This document shows positions 42,168 to 52,935 of a DNA stretch of 54,900 nt, piece by piece. Position 1 is the first letter of the stretch, and each line of letters opens with the position of its first letter. The stretch spans positions 1-54,900 of the forward strand of contig JAJFFJ010000100.1 of assembly GCA_021776685.1 (NCBI GenBank), given 5' to 3'. Below the pieces are notes generated by a model. The model saw only the letters and a list, made by a program, of their open reading frames with translations, ran no database searches and had not been told where the DNA came from. Source of the DNA: Alphaproteobacteria bacterium. Its GTDB lineage: Bacteria; Pseudomonadota; Alphaproteobacteria; Bin65. A program made the position numbers and the translations under genes.

Positions 42168-43433
42168 ATGTCCTCCCCGCAAAAGATCGCAGTTATCGGC
42201 CTCGGCTATGTGGGTCTGCCCCTCGCGGTCGCGCTGGCGCGCCATTATCCCGTGCTGGGCCATGACCGGGACGAGGTGCGCATTGCGGAACTGGAGGCCG
42301 GCCACGACCGCACTGGCGAAGTGTCAGACAACGACCTGGCGGCGGCAGCAATCGAACTGACTGCTGTGCCCGCCGACATGGCCGGCTGTGACCTGTTTAT
42401 CGTCACCGTGCCGACCCCCGTGAACGACGACAAGCAGCCGGATCTCTCCGCAGTGGAAGCGGCCTGCGCCGCCGTCGGACCGCATCTGGCGCCAGGGTCT
42501 ACCTTCGTTCTGGAGAGCACGGTTTATCCGGGCGTGACGGAAGATGTGTGCGGGCCCGCGCTGGCAGCCGCATCGGGCCTCGAGGCCGGGAAAGACTTCA
42601 GGCTTGGCTATTCGCCCGAACGGATGAATCCCGGCGACAAGGAGCATGGCCTCGCCCAGTTGACCAAGGTGGTTGCGGGCCAGGATGCCGATACGACGGC
42701 CTTGCTGGCCGAAGTCTATGGCAACGTGACCAACGGCAATGTCTTCATCGCCCGCGATATCCGCACGGCGGAAGCTGCCAAGGTGATCGAAAACGCCCAG
42801 CGCGACATCAACATCGCCTTTACCAATGAAGTGGCGATCATCTTCAACAAGCTTGGCCTGTCGATGCACGACGTTCTCGCCGCCGCACGCACCAAGTGGA
42901 ATTTCCTGCCCTTCGAACCGGGCCTGGTTGGCGGCCACTGCATCGGCGTCGACCCATACTATCTGGCCTACAAAGCAGGGCAGATCGGCCATCAGGCGGA
43001 TGTGATCCTGGCAGGCCGGCGGATCAATGATGGTATGGGCGCCTATGTGGCCGACAGTGTCCACGGCCAGATCGAAGCTGGCAGCCGCGTCCTGCTGCTG
43101 GGTCTGACCTTCAAGGAGAATGTGCCGGACCTGCGGAACTCATTGGTCATCGACATCTACCGCCGTCTGGGGGATCTGGGCCACACCGTGGCAGTTCATG
43201 ATTCGATGGCTGACCCCGCGGAGGCGAAGACGATTTACGGCGTCGATCTGCTGCCTGAGCTGGAGGACCAGCGGTATGATGCGGTGATTGGCGCGGTTCC
43301 CCACAATGCCTACAGGGCAATGGAAGGCGCGGATCTGGGTAGAATCGTCGAACCCGGGGGGCTCGTGGCCGACGTCAAAGGCATGTGGCAGGACGTGGAG
43401 CTGCCGGCCGGGATTCGTCGCTGGCAGCTTTAG
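42168..43433 (+). CDS. UDP-N-acetylhexosamine/UDP-glucose-type 6-dehydrogenase (TviB/WbpA-like)
   Basis: A 421-residue nucleotide-sugar dehydrogenase that oxidises C6 of the sugar to a carboxylate, giving a uronic acid. NAD site GLGYVGLPLAVAL (11-23), VTVPTPVND, STVYPGVTE, YSPERMNPGD, and the catalytic Cys in PGLVGGHCIGVDPYYL (about 257). TviB-like length and the SPERMNPGD block favour a UDP-GlcNAc/GalNAc substrate over UDP-glucose. The only plus-strand gene of the glycan locus; divergent from pyrF and convergent with heparinase II/III (gap 9). The start codon follows a weak site; an in-frame ATG at 42093 is less likely. Confidence 0.92.
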   Translation: MSSPQKIAVIGLGYVGLPLAVALARHYPVLGHDRDEVRIAELEAGHDRTGEVSDNDLAAAAIELTAVPADMAGCDLFIVTVPTPVNDDKQPDLSAVEAACAAVGPHLAPGSTFVLESTVYPGVTEDVCGPALAAASGLEAGKDFRLGYSPERMNPGDKEHGLAQLTKVVAGQDADTTALLAEVYGNVTNGNVFIARDIRTAEAAKVIENAQRDINIAFTNEVAIIFNKLGLSMHDVLAAARTKWNFLPFEPGLVGGHCIGVDPYYLAYKAGQIGHQADVILAGRRINDGMGAYVADSVHGQIEAGSRVLLLGLTFKENVPDLRNSLVIDIYRRLGDLGHTVAVHDSMADPAEAKTIYGVDLLPELEDQRYDAVIGAVPHNAYRAMEGADLGRIVEPGGLVADVKGMWQDVELPAGIRRWQL

Positions 43434-43442
43434 GGCCAGGGC

Positions 43443-45074
43443 CTAGGTGGCGTCAATCGCCTCGCCTGTGAAGGACCACATCACGTGGGCGGCGCCATCG
43501 GGGCTCGTCTCGCCGCTCAGAACAATCTGCCGCGATGCCTGCGGCCGCCCCTCCCCCATGTAGGCGCTTTCGTCCAGTTCAATGCCCGCCGCGCCCTCGG
43601 CGGAAAAAGTCCAACGCGCGCCGCCAGGCAGCGTCAGCGATACGGTTGACCCATCGGTCCCTGTGGACAGGTCGCCAAGAGTGACATCGGGATGCAGATG
43701 GAACCGGATCGCAAATGGCCGTTCTGCGACCGACCTGGATTGCCGGCCTTCCGGCTCCAACCGGTCCTCACCGAACAAGCCGCGTCCGTCATGCGCCAGG
43801 CTCAACCTCCGGCGATGCACCAAGCGAAATTTTTCGGCATAACCGTCATGGCTGAAATCGGTCCAGCCGACGCCTTGGGCCTTGACCTTTTCCGCCCCCA
43901 CGTGGCGGGGGCGTCGGCCGATGCCGCGCCCCAACTGGATCTCGCAGGAATTGGTGTCAGCAACCACAAGGGTGGAATGGGCCGCTGTGGCGCGGCAGGC
44001 TTCACGCCAGACGCGGTCAAGACCGGCACTGACACCGCAGTTCACAACCAGCAGCGAACCGTCAGCGCAATATTCGAAGGACAGGGCGCCTGCGTGGGCG
44101 GCTGTGTCGAAACCACCGGGCGGCGGCGGGCCGGCATCTACGATAACGCTGGCGTCCGGACCATTGCCTGCGAGCAGGCTCTGGAACCCCCATTGTGGCG
44201 CGTGATCAGGCACGTCTCTCACTTCTGGCGCCGCCTTGAGAATTGCCGCGACCATACCGGGGTCGTTCGCCCCGCCACCGTTAAACTGGGCGATTCTGCC
44301 GTTGGCGTGACGGGTCAGCCAGACCAGTGGGGTCAATCTGGAAATGGTTTCGTCAATCACGGGCGGCAGACTGGACATGGAGCCCGCAAGCACAGTGCGG
44401 ATTTCCACCAGGTCACGCAGCAGGTGAAACTGCAGCGCCGGCGACCGTTCGTAAACGCCGCCATCCTCGAACAGGTGTTGCGTCAGCTCCCGCTCCACCA
44501 TTTCAAGAGCGGGCCGCAGGCGCCGGCCATAGCCGGGAACGCAGGCTGCCGCGTAGATCAAACCCTTGGCGGCCCTCACCCGCGCCACGCCACGCTTGTG
44601 GAGGCGCGCGTTTTTCCGCAGTCGGTTGACCTGAACCTGCAACGAATCGAAAACGGCCGTCCGGAAGTCGTCATCACCGCCATACCACTGGAAATGAGTG
44701 ATCCAGTTGACGATTCGTTCGGACATGAGAGGCGGCGCCCAGATACGTGGATCGTAGCTGTTGTGGGCAGCAAGCCATTGGCCGATCAGACGGCGGGCCT
44801 GATCCTGGGCCCCAGGCAGCTCTGCCGCTCGCAGATCGCGCAACCAGGCAAAACTATGGGGATCCTGCTCCAGCGTGGCGACGGTCAATCCCTCGGCGCC
44901 ATTGCCGAAAATCAAGCCGTTCTGGTCAAGATGCCGTCCGGCCTCGGCATTCCCCGGGCAGAAATTGTGGGGCACCCAGACCAGCTGACGGGCACGATTG
45001 CCACGACGCCAACGTCGCCCGGAGGCTGGCTTGAAGCTGTCATCGATGTCCCCCATCGTCGCGCGCCGCCTCAC
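43443..45074 (-). CDS. Heparinase II/III family protein
   Basis: A 543-residue protein of the alginate-lyase/heparinase II/III type, with an N-terminal alpha-barrel (to about 330) and a C-terminal beta-sandwich. Recognisable are [12 protein letters not shown] (about 120), [18 protein letters not shown] (about 200-217), GGANDPG and the sandwich region [12 protein letters not shown]. The family degrades acidic polysaccharides by elimination. Alphaproteobacteria keep it next to rsmB and purH, with unproven function. I give the GTG that overlaps the rpe stop (GTGA); an in-frame ATG 18 bases later (45056) is an alternative. No signal peptide. Confidence 0.83.
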   Translation of the reverse strand: MRRRATMGDIDDSFKPASGRRWRRGNRARQLVWVPHNFCPGNAEAGRHLDQNGLIFGNGAEGLTVATLEQDPHSFAWLRDLRAAELPGAQDQARRLIGQWLAAHNSYDPRIWAPPLMSERIVNWITHFQWYGGDDDFRTAVFDSLQVQVNRLRKNARLHKRGVARVRAAKGLIYAAACVPGYGRRLRPALEMVERELTQHLFEDGGVYERSPALQFHLLRDLVEIRTVLAGSMSSLPPVIDETISRLTPLVWLTRHANGRIAQFNGGGANDPGMVAAILKAAPEVRDVPDHAPQWGFQSLLAGNGPDASVIVDAGPPPPGGFDTAAHAGALSFEYCADGSLLVVNCGVSAGLDRVWREACRATAAHSTLVVADTNSCEIQLGRGIGRRPRHVGAEKVKAQGVGWTDFSHDGYAEKFRLVHRRRLSLAHDGRGLFGEDRLEPEGRQSRSVAERPFAIRFHLHPDVTLGDLSTGTDGSTVSLTLPGGARWTFSAEGAAGIELDESAYMGEGRPQASRQIVLSGETSPDGAAHVMWSFTGEAIDAT

Positions 45075-45739
45075 GCGCCACGCAACCGGCGGATATTGTC
45101 CGCATAGCTGTCTGCGCCGCCGCTGAAGGCGGCAGTGCCGGCAACAAGGACCCCCGCGCCCGCCTTGATCGCCGCGGCCGCCGTATCCCTGTTGATACCG
45201 CCGTCCACTTCCAACTCAATATCTCTTCCGGAGCCGTCGATGCGGGCTCTCAGCGCTTCGATCTTGGCCAGCTGAGAGGTTATGAAGGACTGACCGCCAA
45301 AGCCCGGATTGACGCTCATCACCAGGATCAGGTCGACGTCGCCCAGCAGGTTGTCGACCATTTCCACAGGTGTGCCGGGATTGAGGGACACACCAGCCTT
45401 TTTGCCGAGTGATTTGACCAGTTGCACGGTTCGGTGGACATGGGCGCCTGCTTCAGGATGAACGGTGATGATGTCGGCGCCGGCGTCCGCGAAGGCCTCC
45501 ACATAGGGATCAACGGGCGAAATCATCAAATGGACATCGAAGGGCAGGTCTGAATGGGGCCGTAGGGCCTTTATCACGGCGGGGCCAATGGTCAGATTGG
45601 GCACGAAGTGCCCGTCCATTACATCGATATGGATATAATCGGCCCCGGCTTCCGCAATTGCCCGCACTTCCTCGCCCAGCCGGGCAAAATCCGCAGACAG
45701 GATCGACGGTGCAATGCGTACCTGATTTGGCCCGCTCAT
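45071..45739 (-). CDS. rpe: Ribulose-phosphate 3-epimerase
   Basis: A 222-residue TIM-barrel enzyme that interconverts ribulose-5-phosphate and xylulose-5-phosphate. It has [17 protein letters not shown] (8-24), [17 protein letters not shown] (metal His/Asp, about 37-53), [19 protein letters not shown] and EVDGGIN, all diagnostic. I start at MSGPNQV because the family begins just there; the frame is open further upstream to 45814. Overlaps the heparinase gene by 4 bases; follows rsmB by 31 bases. Confidence 0.96.
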   Translation of the reverse strand: MSGPNQVRIAPSILSADFARLGEEVRAIAEAGADYIHIDVMDGHFVPNLTIGPAVIKALRPHSDLPFDVHLMISPVDPYVEAFADAGADIITVHPEAGAHVHRTVQLVKSLGKKAGVSLNPGTPVEMVDNLLGDVDLILVMSVNPGFGGQSFITSQLAKIEALRARIDGSGRDIELEVDGGINRDTAAAAIKAGAGVLVAGTAAFSGGADSYADNIRRLRGA

Positions 45740-45770
45740 ATACTGAACCCGTCTTTCATGTATCGCCCCG

Positions 45771-47075
45771 TTAGATCCGCCGGAGCCGGGCTGCATAGAA
45801 GCCATCCATGCCACCCTGCGCCGCCATCAACCCTGGATGGGTCCTCAGCTCGCCCGCCTCGGTCAGGAACTCATCCATTCCAAATACGTCGTTCGGCGTG
45901 GCCGGATCACGAACCACCCGCGCACCCCGTGTGATCAACTGATCAATTCGCTGCGCGCCTTCTTCCGGCTGGAGGGAGCAGGTGCAATAGACCAGCAACC
46001 CACCCGGTTTGACCATATTGACCGCGGCGTCGAGCAATCGGTCCTGGACCCCGGTCAGTTTCTTGATATCTGCAGGCTGCTTGATCCAGGCTATGTCCGG
46101 ATGGCGGCGAATGGTGCCGGTGCCGCTGCAGGGGGCGTCGAGCAACACCGCGTCGGCCAGCACCGGCGGGCGCCACATGGTCGCGTCGGCGGTTATGATA
46201 TCGGCCGTCAGCCGGAGACGATTGAGATTGTGGCTCAGCCGGTTGATCCGTGAGGGGGAGCGGTCGACCGCAAGCACCCGTGCGCCGGCGGCAGCCAACT
46301 GGGCAGATTTGCCGCCAGGTGCGGCACACAGATCGATCACTAAACGGTCTTGCACGTCCCCGAGCAGGCGCACGGGCAGCGACGCCGCCATATCCTGAAT
46401 CCACCAGGCGCCGTCGCCATAGCCCGGCATCTCGTCAACAGCACCACCCGCGGTACGGCGCAGAGTGCCGTTGGGAAGCCGTTCGGCGTCAAGCTGTTCG
46501 GCCCAGCCCGGATCATCTTCTGCGAGACTGAAATCGAGCGGCGCTTCCTTGCCATGGGCCATGGCGATGTCGCGGGCGACGTCTTCGCCGTAGGACGCGT
46601 TCCAGCTGCGCCACAGCCAGGGTGGTGTATTCAGCTTTGCAGTGTCTTGATTTTCAGCCAGTTCCGATCCTTCAACGGACAAACGCCGCAGGATGGCGTT
46701 GACGAGGTTTTTAAAACGCTGGCTGCTGCGCTCGCCAGCCAGCGTGACGGATTCATCAACTGCTGCGTGTGCCGGCGTTTCCAGAAAAATCAGTTGGGCC
46801 ACCCCCAGACGGAGAATATCCAGCACGCCGACCGCCCCGGTCGGCAGGGGTTTGTCCAGACAGTGGTTGATCAACGCATCGATCTGACCCAGGCGGCGAA
46901 GGGTCGTGGCCACCAGAAGTTGCATGAACGCGCGGTCGCGGCGGTCCTGTTGATGCTCCTCGTCGATGGCTGCATAGGCTTCGTCCAGCGGCCGTGCTTT
47001 GCGCAGGACGGCAGTCAGCACGTCCAGTGCAAGCATGCGGGCGGTAACGGCCGGCGGCGATTCAGGAGCGTCCAT
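45771..47075 (-). CDS. rsmB: 16S rRNA m5C methyltransferase, RsmB/Fmu family
   Basis: A 434-residue protein that methylates C967 of 16S rRNA. An N-terminal NusB-like RNA-binding domain (about 10-145) precedes the Rossmann methyltransferase with [20 protein letters not shown] (about 243-262). The two catalytic Cys are in [18 protein letters not shown] (about 319) and CTCSLQPEE (about 372). Standard length. Precedes rpe in a co-directional group; htpX lies upstream with a 110-base gap. Confidence 0.94.
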   Translation of the reverse strand: MDAPESPPAVTARMLALDVLTAVLRKARPLDEAYAAIDEEHQQDRRDRAFMQLLVATTLRRLGQIDALINHCLDKPLPTGAVGVLDILRLGVAQLIFLETPAHAAVDESVTLAGERSSQRFKNLVNAILRRLSVEGSELAENQDTAKLNTPPWLWRSWNASYGEDVARDIAMAHGKEAPLDFSLAEDDPGWAEQLDAERLPNGTLRRTAGGAVDEMPGYGDGAWWIQDMAASLPVRLLGDVQDRLVIDLCAAPGGKSAQLAAAGARVLAVDRSPSRINRLSHNLNRLRLTADIITADATMWRPPVLADAVLLDAPCSGTGTIRRHPDIAWIKQPADIKKLTGVQDRLLDAAVNMVKPGGLLVYCTCSLQPEEGAQRIDQLITRGARVVRDPATPNDVFGMDEFLTEAGELRTHPGLMAAQGGMDGFYAARLRRI

Positions 47076-47185
47076 GGGTACCGGATTGGGTGGACAGGTC
47101 TCGGGACCGCCCGCGGCGAAGCGGGCGACAACTGCGAAGCGACTTTTTTATGCCGCCGGCCGGTAAGAGTCGAGGGGCCGCTAGC

Positions 47186-48163
47186 CTATCCCCAGGGTCC
47201 ACGCCGCCGCGGCGCGCTGGCCGAGCCCCACGGACCTGAAAATCCGGGCTCCGCCGGCGGCGCAATGGAAGCCCCGCCGAAGATGGTCTCGTAAGGCTGC
47301 AGCCGGCCTGTGGGATGCCCCCATTCCTGCGCCAGCTGCCGCAGCCGCGCCACGCGATTGCCTGCATTTGGATGGGTTGAGAACAGGCCGTCGATGGACC
47401 GCTGGTGCAATGGATTGACGATAAACACATGGGCCGCAGCGGGATGCGCCTCGGCCTCCTCGTTTGGAATTTGGTGGGCGGCTTGCTCGAGTTTTTCCAA
47501 CGCCGAGGCAAGCCAAAGCGGCTGCCCCGAGATTTCGGCGCCGCCCTGGTCCGCCGCATATTCCCGTGTCCGAGAGATCGCCATCTGCACCAGCGCCGCG
47601 GCGATGGGACCGACAATTGCCAGCAGGATCGCGGCGATCAATCCGCCGGCATTGTTCCGGCTGTTGCCGCCAAAAAAAAGCGCCCATGTCGCCAGCATGC
47701 CGATGGCGCCGGCAATGGTTGCCGTGATGGTCATGATCAGTGTGTCGCGGTTGCGCACGTGAGCCAGTTCGTGGGCCATGACGCCGGCAATCTCTTCTCG
47801 CGAGCACATATTGAGCAGACCGGTGGTGGCCGCAACGGCCGCATTGGACGGATTTCGGCCGGTCGCGAAGGCGTTGGGCTGCGCATTGTCCATCACGTAC
47901 ACCTTGGGCATGGGCATGCTGGCGTTTTGCACCAGGTCGGCAACAATGCGGTGCAACTCGGGTGCGGCCTCCGGCCCGACCTCCTGCGCGCCATGCATAC
48001 GCAGGACCATTTTGTCCGAGTTCCAGTAGGCGAACAGGTTCATCACAGAGGCGATGGCGAGCGCGATCAGCGCACCTGCAATGCCGCCCAGCAGATATCC
48101 GGCGCCCATAAAAACGGCCGCCATGGCCGCCAGAAGAACCGTTGTCCGCAAATAGCTGCCCAT
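47186..48163 (-). CDS. htpX: Membrane zinc metalloprotease HtpX
   Basis: A 325-residue M48 peptidase of the inner membrane that degrades misfolded membrane proteins. Two N-terminal helices (about 8-45), the [18 protein letters not shown] block (about 96-113), the zinc site HELAH (131-135), two more helices (about 145-195) and the third ligand in [10 protein letters not shown] (about 201-210). The C-terminal tail beyond residue 290 is extended by about 30 Pro/Gly-rich residues relative to E. coli (293). Divergent from the SDHAF4-like gene. Confidence 0.96.
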   Translation of the reverse strand: MGSYLRTTVLLAAMAAVFMGAGYLLGGIAGALIALAIASVMNLFAYWNSDKMVLRMHGAQEVGPEAAPELHRIVADLVQNASMPMPKVYVMDNAQPNAFATGRNPSNAAVAATTGLLNMCSREEIAGVMAHELAHVRNRDTLIMTITATIAGAIGMLATWALFFGGNSRNNAGGLIAAILLAIVGPIAAALVQMAISRTREYAADQGGAEISGQPLWLASALEKLEQAAHQIPNEEAEAHPAAAHVFIVNPLHQRSIDGLFSTHPNAGNRVARLRQLAQEWGHPTGRLQPYETIFGGASIAPPAEPGFSGPWGSASAPRRRGPWG

Positions 48164-48289
48164 GGGGCCTGTCTCCTGTAAATCAATTTGCTATCTCGAT
48201 AGATAGCGCCAATATTTGCCGGTACAACGCCTTGAAATCGAAAATCCTTCACCCTTGATACGGGCTCCCCGGAGACTGTGACAAAGACC

Positions 48290-48463
48290 ATGAGCAAACC
48301 GACCGACGGGGCCAATACCCCAGCCGCTGACCCGTATAATTCCAGAATCGTGCCCAAAGCGGATGATGAGGGAGCGATCCAGGAAGAGATTGGCGGGCCC
48401 AAAGGGCCGGAGCCAACCCGTTATGGCGATTGGGAAGTCGGCGGCCGCTGCTCCGATTTTTGA
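48290..48463 (+). CDS. SDHAF4-like (DUF1674) protein
   Basis: A 57-residue protein ending GGPKGPEPTRYGDWEVGGRC-SDF, the invariant C-terminal signature of DUF1674, the succinate dehydrogenase assembly factor 4 family. The family helps flavinylated SdhA assemble. The rest is disordered. I use the ATG at 48290; a GTG at 48278, 3 bases after GGAG, could add four residues. Divergent from htpX; the htpX/DUF1674 pair is common in alphaproteobacteria. Confidence 0.88.
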   Translation: MSKPTDGANTPAADPYNSRIVPKADDEGAIQEEIGGPKGPEPTRYGDWEVGGRCSDF

Positions 48464-48597
48464 CGCTGGTGATACTGGAAGAGCAATTCTTTCGCCGCCG
48501 CTCAATAGGATTTTGTTCTTTTTTTGTTCGCTTTGTAAACAGCCCGATGTTAGGCTCGCCGGGAGATATTTTCCCTGCCTAGAGTGGCCCCTACCAC

Positions 48598-49041
48598 ATG
48601 AAAATACGCGCCTTCGTGTTGCTTGCAGTATTTGTCCTGGCGACCGGCGCCCCGGCAGACGCCCGCAAAACAAGGCCCCGCATCAAAGGCCCGGTTCCCG
48701 TCAAGGTAAGTAAGGTGGTGGACGGCGACACGCTGGAAGTTGTGGCGCAGATATGGATTGACCAGCGCTTGCATACCAAGGTGCGAATCCTTGGCATTGA
48801 TGCACCAGAGCGGCGCGGCCGCTGCCCGGCGGAACGCAGCCAGGCGAAGACGGCCCGGGAGGCTTTGCGCCAGCTGCTCAAAGGCCGGCGTGCGGTGCTG
48901 AAAGATATCCGCTATGGCAAATATGCAGGCAGGGTGGTGGCCCGGGTTTTCAATCGCGACGGGGTCGATGTCGCAAAAGCACTGCTGACCGCTGGCCTTG
49001 TGCGCGCCTACCGGGGCCGGCGGCGCAAACCCTGGTGTTAG
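48598..49041 (+). CDS. Secreted thermonuclease (SNase-like)
   Basis: A 147-residue protein with a signal peptide (about 1-22, ending in APADA). The SNase fold is clear: VVDGDTLEV (about 40-48), VRILGIDAPE (catalytic Arg and calcium Asp, about 61-70), AERSQAKTAREAL (catalytic Glu) and YGKYAGRVVARV (second Arg), close to the YGRxLA motif of micrococcal nuclease. Predicted to cut nucleic acid outside the cytoplasm. It ends 48 bases before a strong hairpin terminator. Confidence 0.9.
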   Translation: MKIRAFVLLAVFVLATGAPADARKTRPRIKGPVPVKVSKVVDGDTLEVVAQIWIDQRLHTKVRILGIDAPERRGRCPAERSQAKTAREALRQLLKGRRAVLKDIRYGKYAGRVVARVFNRDGVDVAKALLTAGLVRAYRGRRRKPWC

Positions 49042-49089
49042 CCAACCAGGCATCTTAAACCCCTGCGTCCGCGCCCTGTCCTGAAACCG

Positions 49090-49130
49090 AAACAGGCCCC
49101 GGCAATTTGCCGGAGCCTGTTTGGAATTTT
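49090..49130. terminator. Bidirectional hairpin terminator
   Basis: AAACAGGC-C-CCGGC (49090-49103) pairs with GCCGG-A-GCCTGTTT (49109-49122) around AATTT. On the plus strand a T-containing tail (TTTGGAATTTT) follows; on the minus strand it would also serve the gene at 49199. Confidence 0.8.
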
Positions 49131-49177
49131 GCCGGACTGATGTCCGCTATTTTTGTCTCCCGACCCCAAGATCAGAT

Positions 49178-49195
49178 CCGGGACCGTGGTCCCGG
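49178..49195. repeat. 18-bp palindrome next to the stop of the secreted unknown
   Basis: CCGGGACC-GT-GGTCCCGG, perfect 8-bp arms. It lies 4 bases after the stop codon of the 49199 gene on the minus strand, and shares its core with the inverted repeat at 21137-21183. Confidence 0.6.
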
Positions 49196-49198
49196 AGC

Positions 49199-49990
49199 CT
49201 AGTCGTTGTAGCCCTGGGTTCCGCCGAAGTCTTTCTTCTCTTTTTTCTCGTGATCTTTCTTACTGAGCTTCTTAGGCGGGGGGCGGCGATAGCGCTTGGC
49301 CAGGGTCGCCGCTCCCTTGATCTGCTCCGGCAGGATGCCGCCGCCCATCATCAGGGACGCGCGGTCGCTGCGAATGTTCGGATTGTAGAAATGCACCCTG
49401 AGACCCGTCTTGTAGCTGGGCGAGAACATAAAGCCATTCTCACCGCGCACAAACATGTGCAGCCGGCTGCCATCGCCAGCAGGTTGCCAGCTCGCCGTGT
49501 CCGGCCAGCCATCGTCCTGGATCACCTTCGGCGACCCATAACGTTCGGCATACATCTCGATTAGCGTCTTCGACAACGTGATAATCTTGCGTGCACCGCG
49601 CACCGTGCGGTTCCACCAGCGCGATTTGACGATCACGTGGGCCAGTTTGTCGTTATCGCCAAAGACGAAGTCGACAAATACCGGCTGACCGGCAACACGG
49701 CCCACGGCGACCAGACGCCGTCCGCGGTTAACCCGCTGGAACTTGCCGTGGAACTTATTGATCGAGAATTCCTTCTGCGCGCCGCGAGTATGGCGGATGA
49801 CGCGGAAGCGCCGCTTGGCCAACGCTGCACGGACTGCCTTCTGGGACATCCCCCAGTTTAAGCCCATGAACTTGTAGCTGCTCGCTACCTGTGCCTGGGC
49901 CGGCAAACTTGCAAGAGAAGCACAAAGCGCAGCACCAACCAGCGCACCTGCGCCAAGCACCTTAGATGACTTGGAGAATTTAAGGATCAT
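49199..49990 (-). CDS. Secreted protein of unknown function
   Basis: A 263-residue protein with a clear signal peptide (about 1-34: hydrophobic GAGALVGAALCASLASL then AQAQ). The mature part has a short motif, FMGLNWGMSQKAVRAALAKR (about 41-60), found in secreted bacterial proteins of unknown role that begin with LxWGMS, then a beta-rich central domain and a basic tail (PPPKKLSKKDHEKKEKKDF). No membrane segment after the signal. No recognisable catalytic residues. It stands alone, in the opposite direction to the nuclease. Confidence 0.78.
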   Translation of the reverse strand: MILKFSKSSKVLGAGALVGAALCASLASLPAQAQVASSYKFMGLNWGMSQKAVRAALAKRRFRVIRHTRGAQKEFSINKFHGKFQRVNRGRRLVAVGRVAGQPVFVDFVFGDNDKLAHVIVKSRWWNRTVRGARKIITLSKTLIEMYAERYGSPKVIQDDGWPDTASWQPAGDGSRLHMFVRGENGFMFSPSYKTGLRVHFYNPNIRSDRASLMMGGGILPEQIKGAATLAKRYRRPPPKKLSKKDHEKKEKKDFGGTQGYND

Positions 49991-50316
49991 TGTGAACCCC
50001 CGTTTGGTCCCCGATGAATACCCGACACAATAGGCGCGCCTCCCGAAGGAGCCACGGCTGTCCTTGTCGACAAATCCCCATTGTGTACTTGCGCGAGGCG
50101 TCCGTACTGGATTTCACACACGGCACCCAACCGGCGGCTCTTTCGCCGCTCTCTATAGGCCGGGACTATACCTGAATGTGCCATGTCGAACACCCCAAAA
50201 ATCCGTCTGTTTGACTGATTTCTGACGCAAGTGTGACGCAGGCGGTTTAAGCCGCACTGAACAGGCGCACTAAATTTGCGCCGGGCCTGGGTAACCTTTC
50301 AGCCCAACATTCATGT
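49991..50316. other. Intergenic region, no gene supported
   Basis: A 326-base gap between acs (downstream end) and the secreted protein. It holds the 10-bp palindrome TTGTCGACAA (about 50065-50074) and a GCGG-cttaaa-CCGC hairpin near 50246-50259 that might end the acs message; neither is followed by a T-run. A 68-codon minus-strand frame here looks non-coding. Confidence 0.5.
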
Positions 50317-52257
<1,941 letters not shown>

Positions 52258-52394
52258 GCGATTATTCCCCCATTCCCAACTTCATTCCAAACTGGTTTCA
52301 AACATCGCAGGCGCAAGCCATGGCTGCCATGTCCGTCTTGATATCCGTTCGACTCTATGGCGAATCTGCGTAAACGCAAACCGCCGGCGCAGTA

Positions 52395-52808
52395 TCAGGG
52401 CTTGGTCTTGCCCATCTTAAGGATCGTCTTCCATTCCGCCGCCGTCACCGGCATGACCGACAAGCGCGTCTGGCGCACCAGCGCCATCTCCTGAAGCGCT
52501 GGCTCCGCCTTGACCTGGGCCAGTGTCACCGGCTCGGTCATCGCCTTAATGGCCTTGAAGTCAACCATGCCAAACCGGCCGCTCGCATCTGTGTTGTCGG
52601 GATAGTGCTCTTTCACCACCTCGAGGAGGCCGACAATCTGCTTCTCGTCGATCGAGTGATAGAAGAAGGCTTTGTCGCCTTTCTTCATGGCCTTCATGTT
52701 GTTGTCGGCCTGATAATTGCGGATGCCGTCCCATTCCGCGACCTTGGCTTTCACATGGTCGTCCCACGACCATGCGCCCGGTTCTGATTTCACCAGCCAA
52801 TAGGCCAT
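52395..52808 (-). CDS. EVE-domain protein (Thy28-like)
   Basis: A 137-residue protein that is a single EVE domain, a PUA-like fold thought to bind modified bases in nucleic acid. MAYWLVKSEPGAWSWDD starts the domain, followed by WDGIRNYQADNNMKAMKKGD, AFFYHSIDEKQIVGLLEV and the terminal RLSVMPVTAAEWK. Standard length for the stand-alone family. The start at 52808 is chosen because the family begins with MxYWLxKSEP; the frame is open to 52919. Confidence 0.93.
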   Translation of the reverse strand: MAYWLVKSEPGAWSWDDHVKAKVAEWDGIRNYQADNNMKAMKKGDKAFFYHSIDEKQIVGLLEVVKEHYPDNTDASGRFGMVDFKAIKAMTEPVTLAQVKAEPALQEMALVRQTRLSVMPVTAAEWKTILKMGKTKP

Positions 52809-52935
52809 TCGCGCCGCTCCGTCCTGTGTCTGCCCTGTGTTCAGGCTGACGGCAAAATACGCAATGCAGGCGGCCTTGCCCAGCGCAACGTCAGCGCAGG
52901 ATGCAGACACGTCGGTCAATAGATGGCGAATGCGT

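Noticed and set aside
47140-47185. Possible terminator between htpX and rsmB
   Set aside because: There is a T-run on the plus strand before a GCCGGC-rich palindrome, but the order is wrong for termination of either gene.
49987-50193. 68-codon minus-strand frame upstream of the secreted unknown
   Set aside because: No ribosome binding site, no recognisable composition, and it occupies the region expected to hold the promoter of the 49199-49990 gene.
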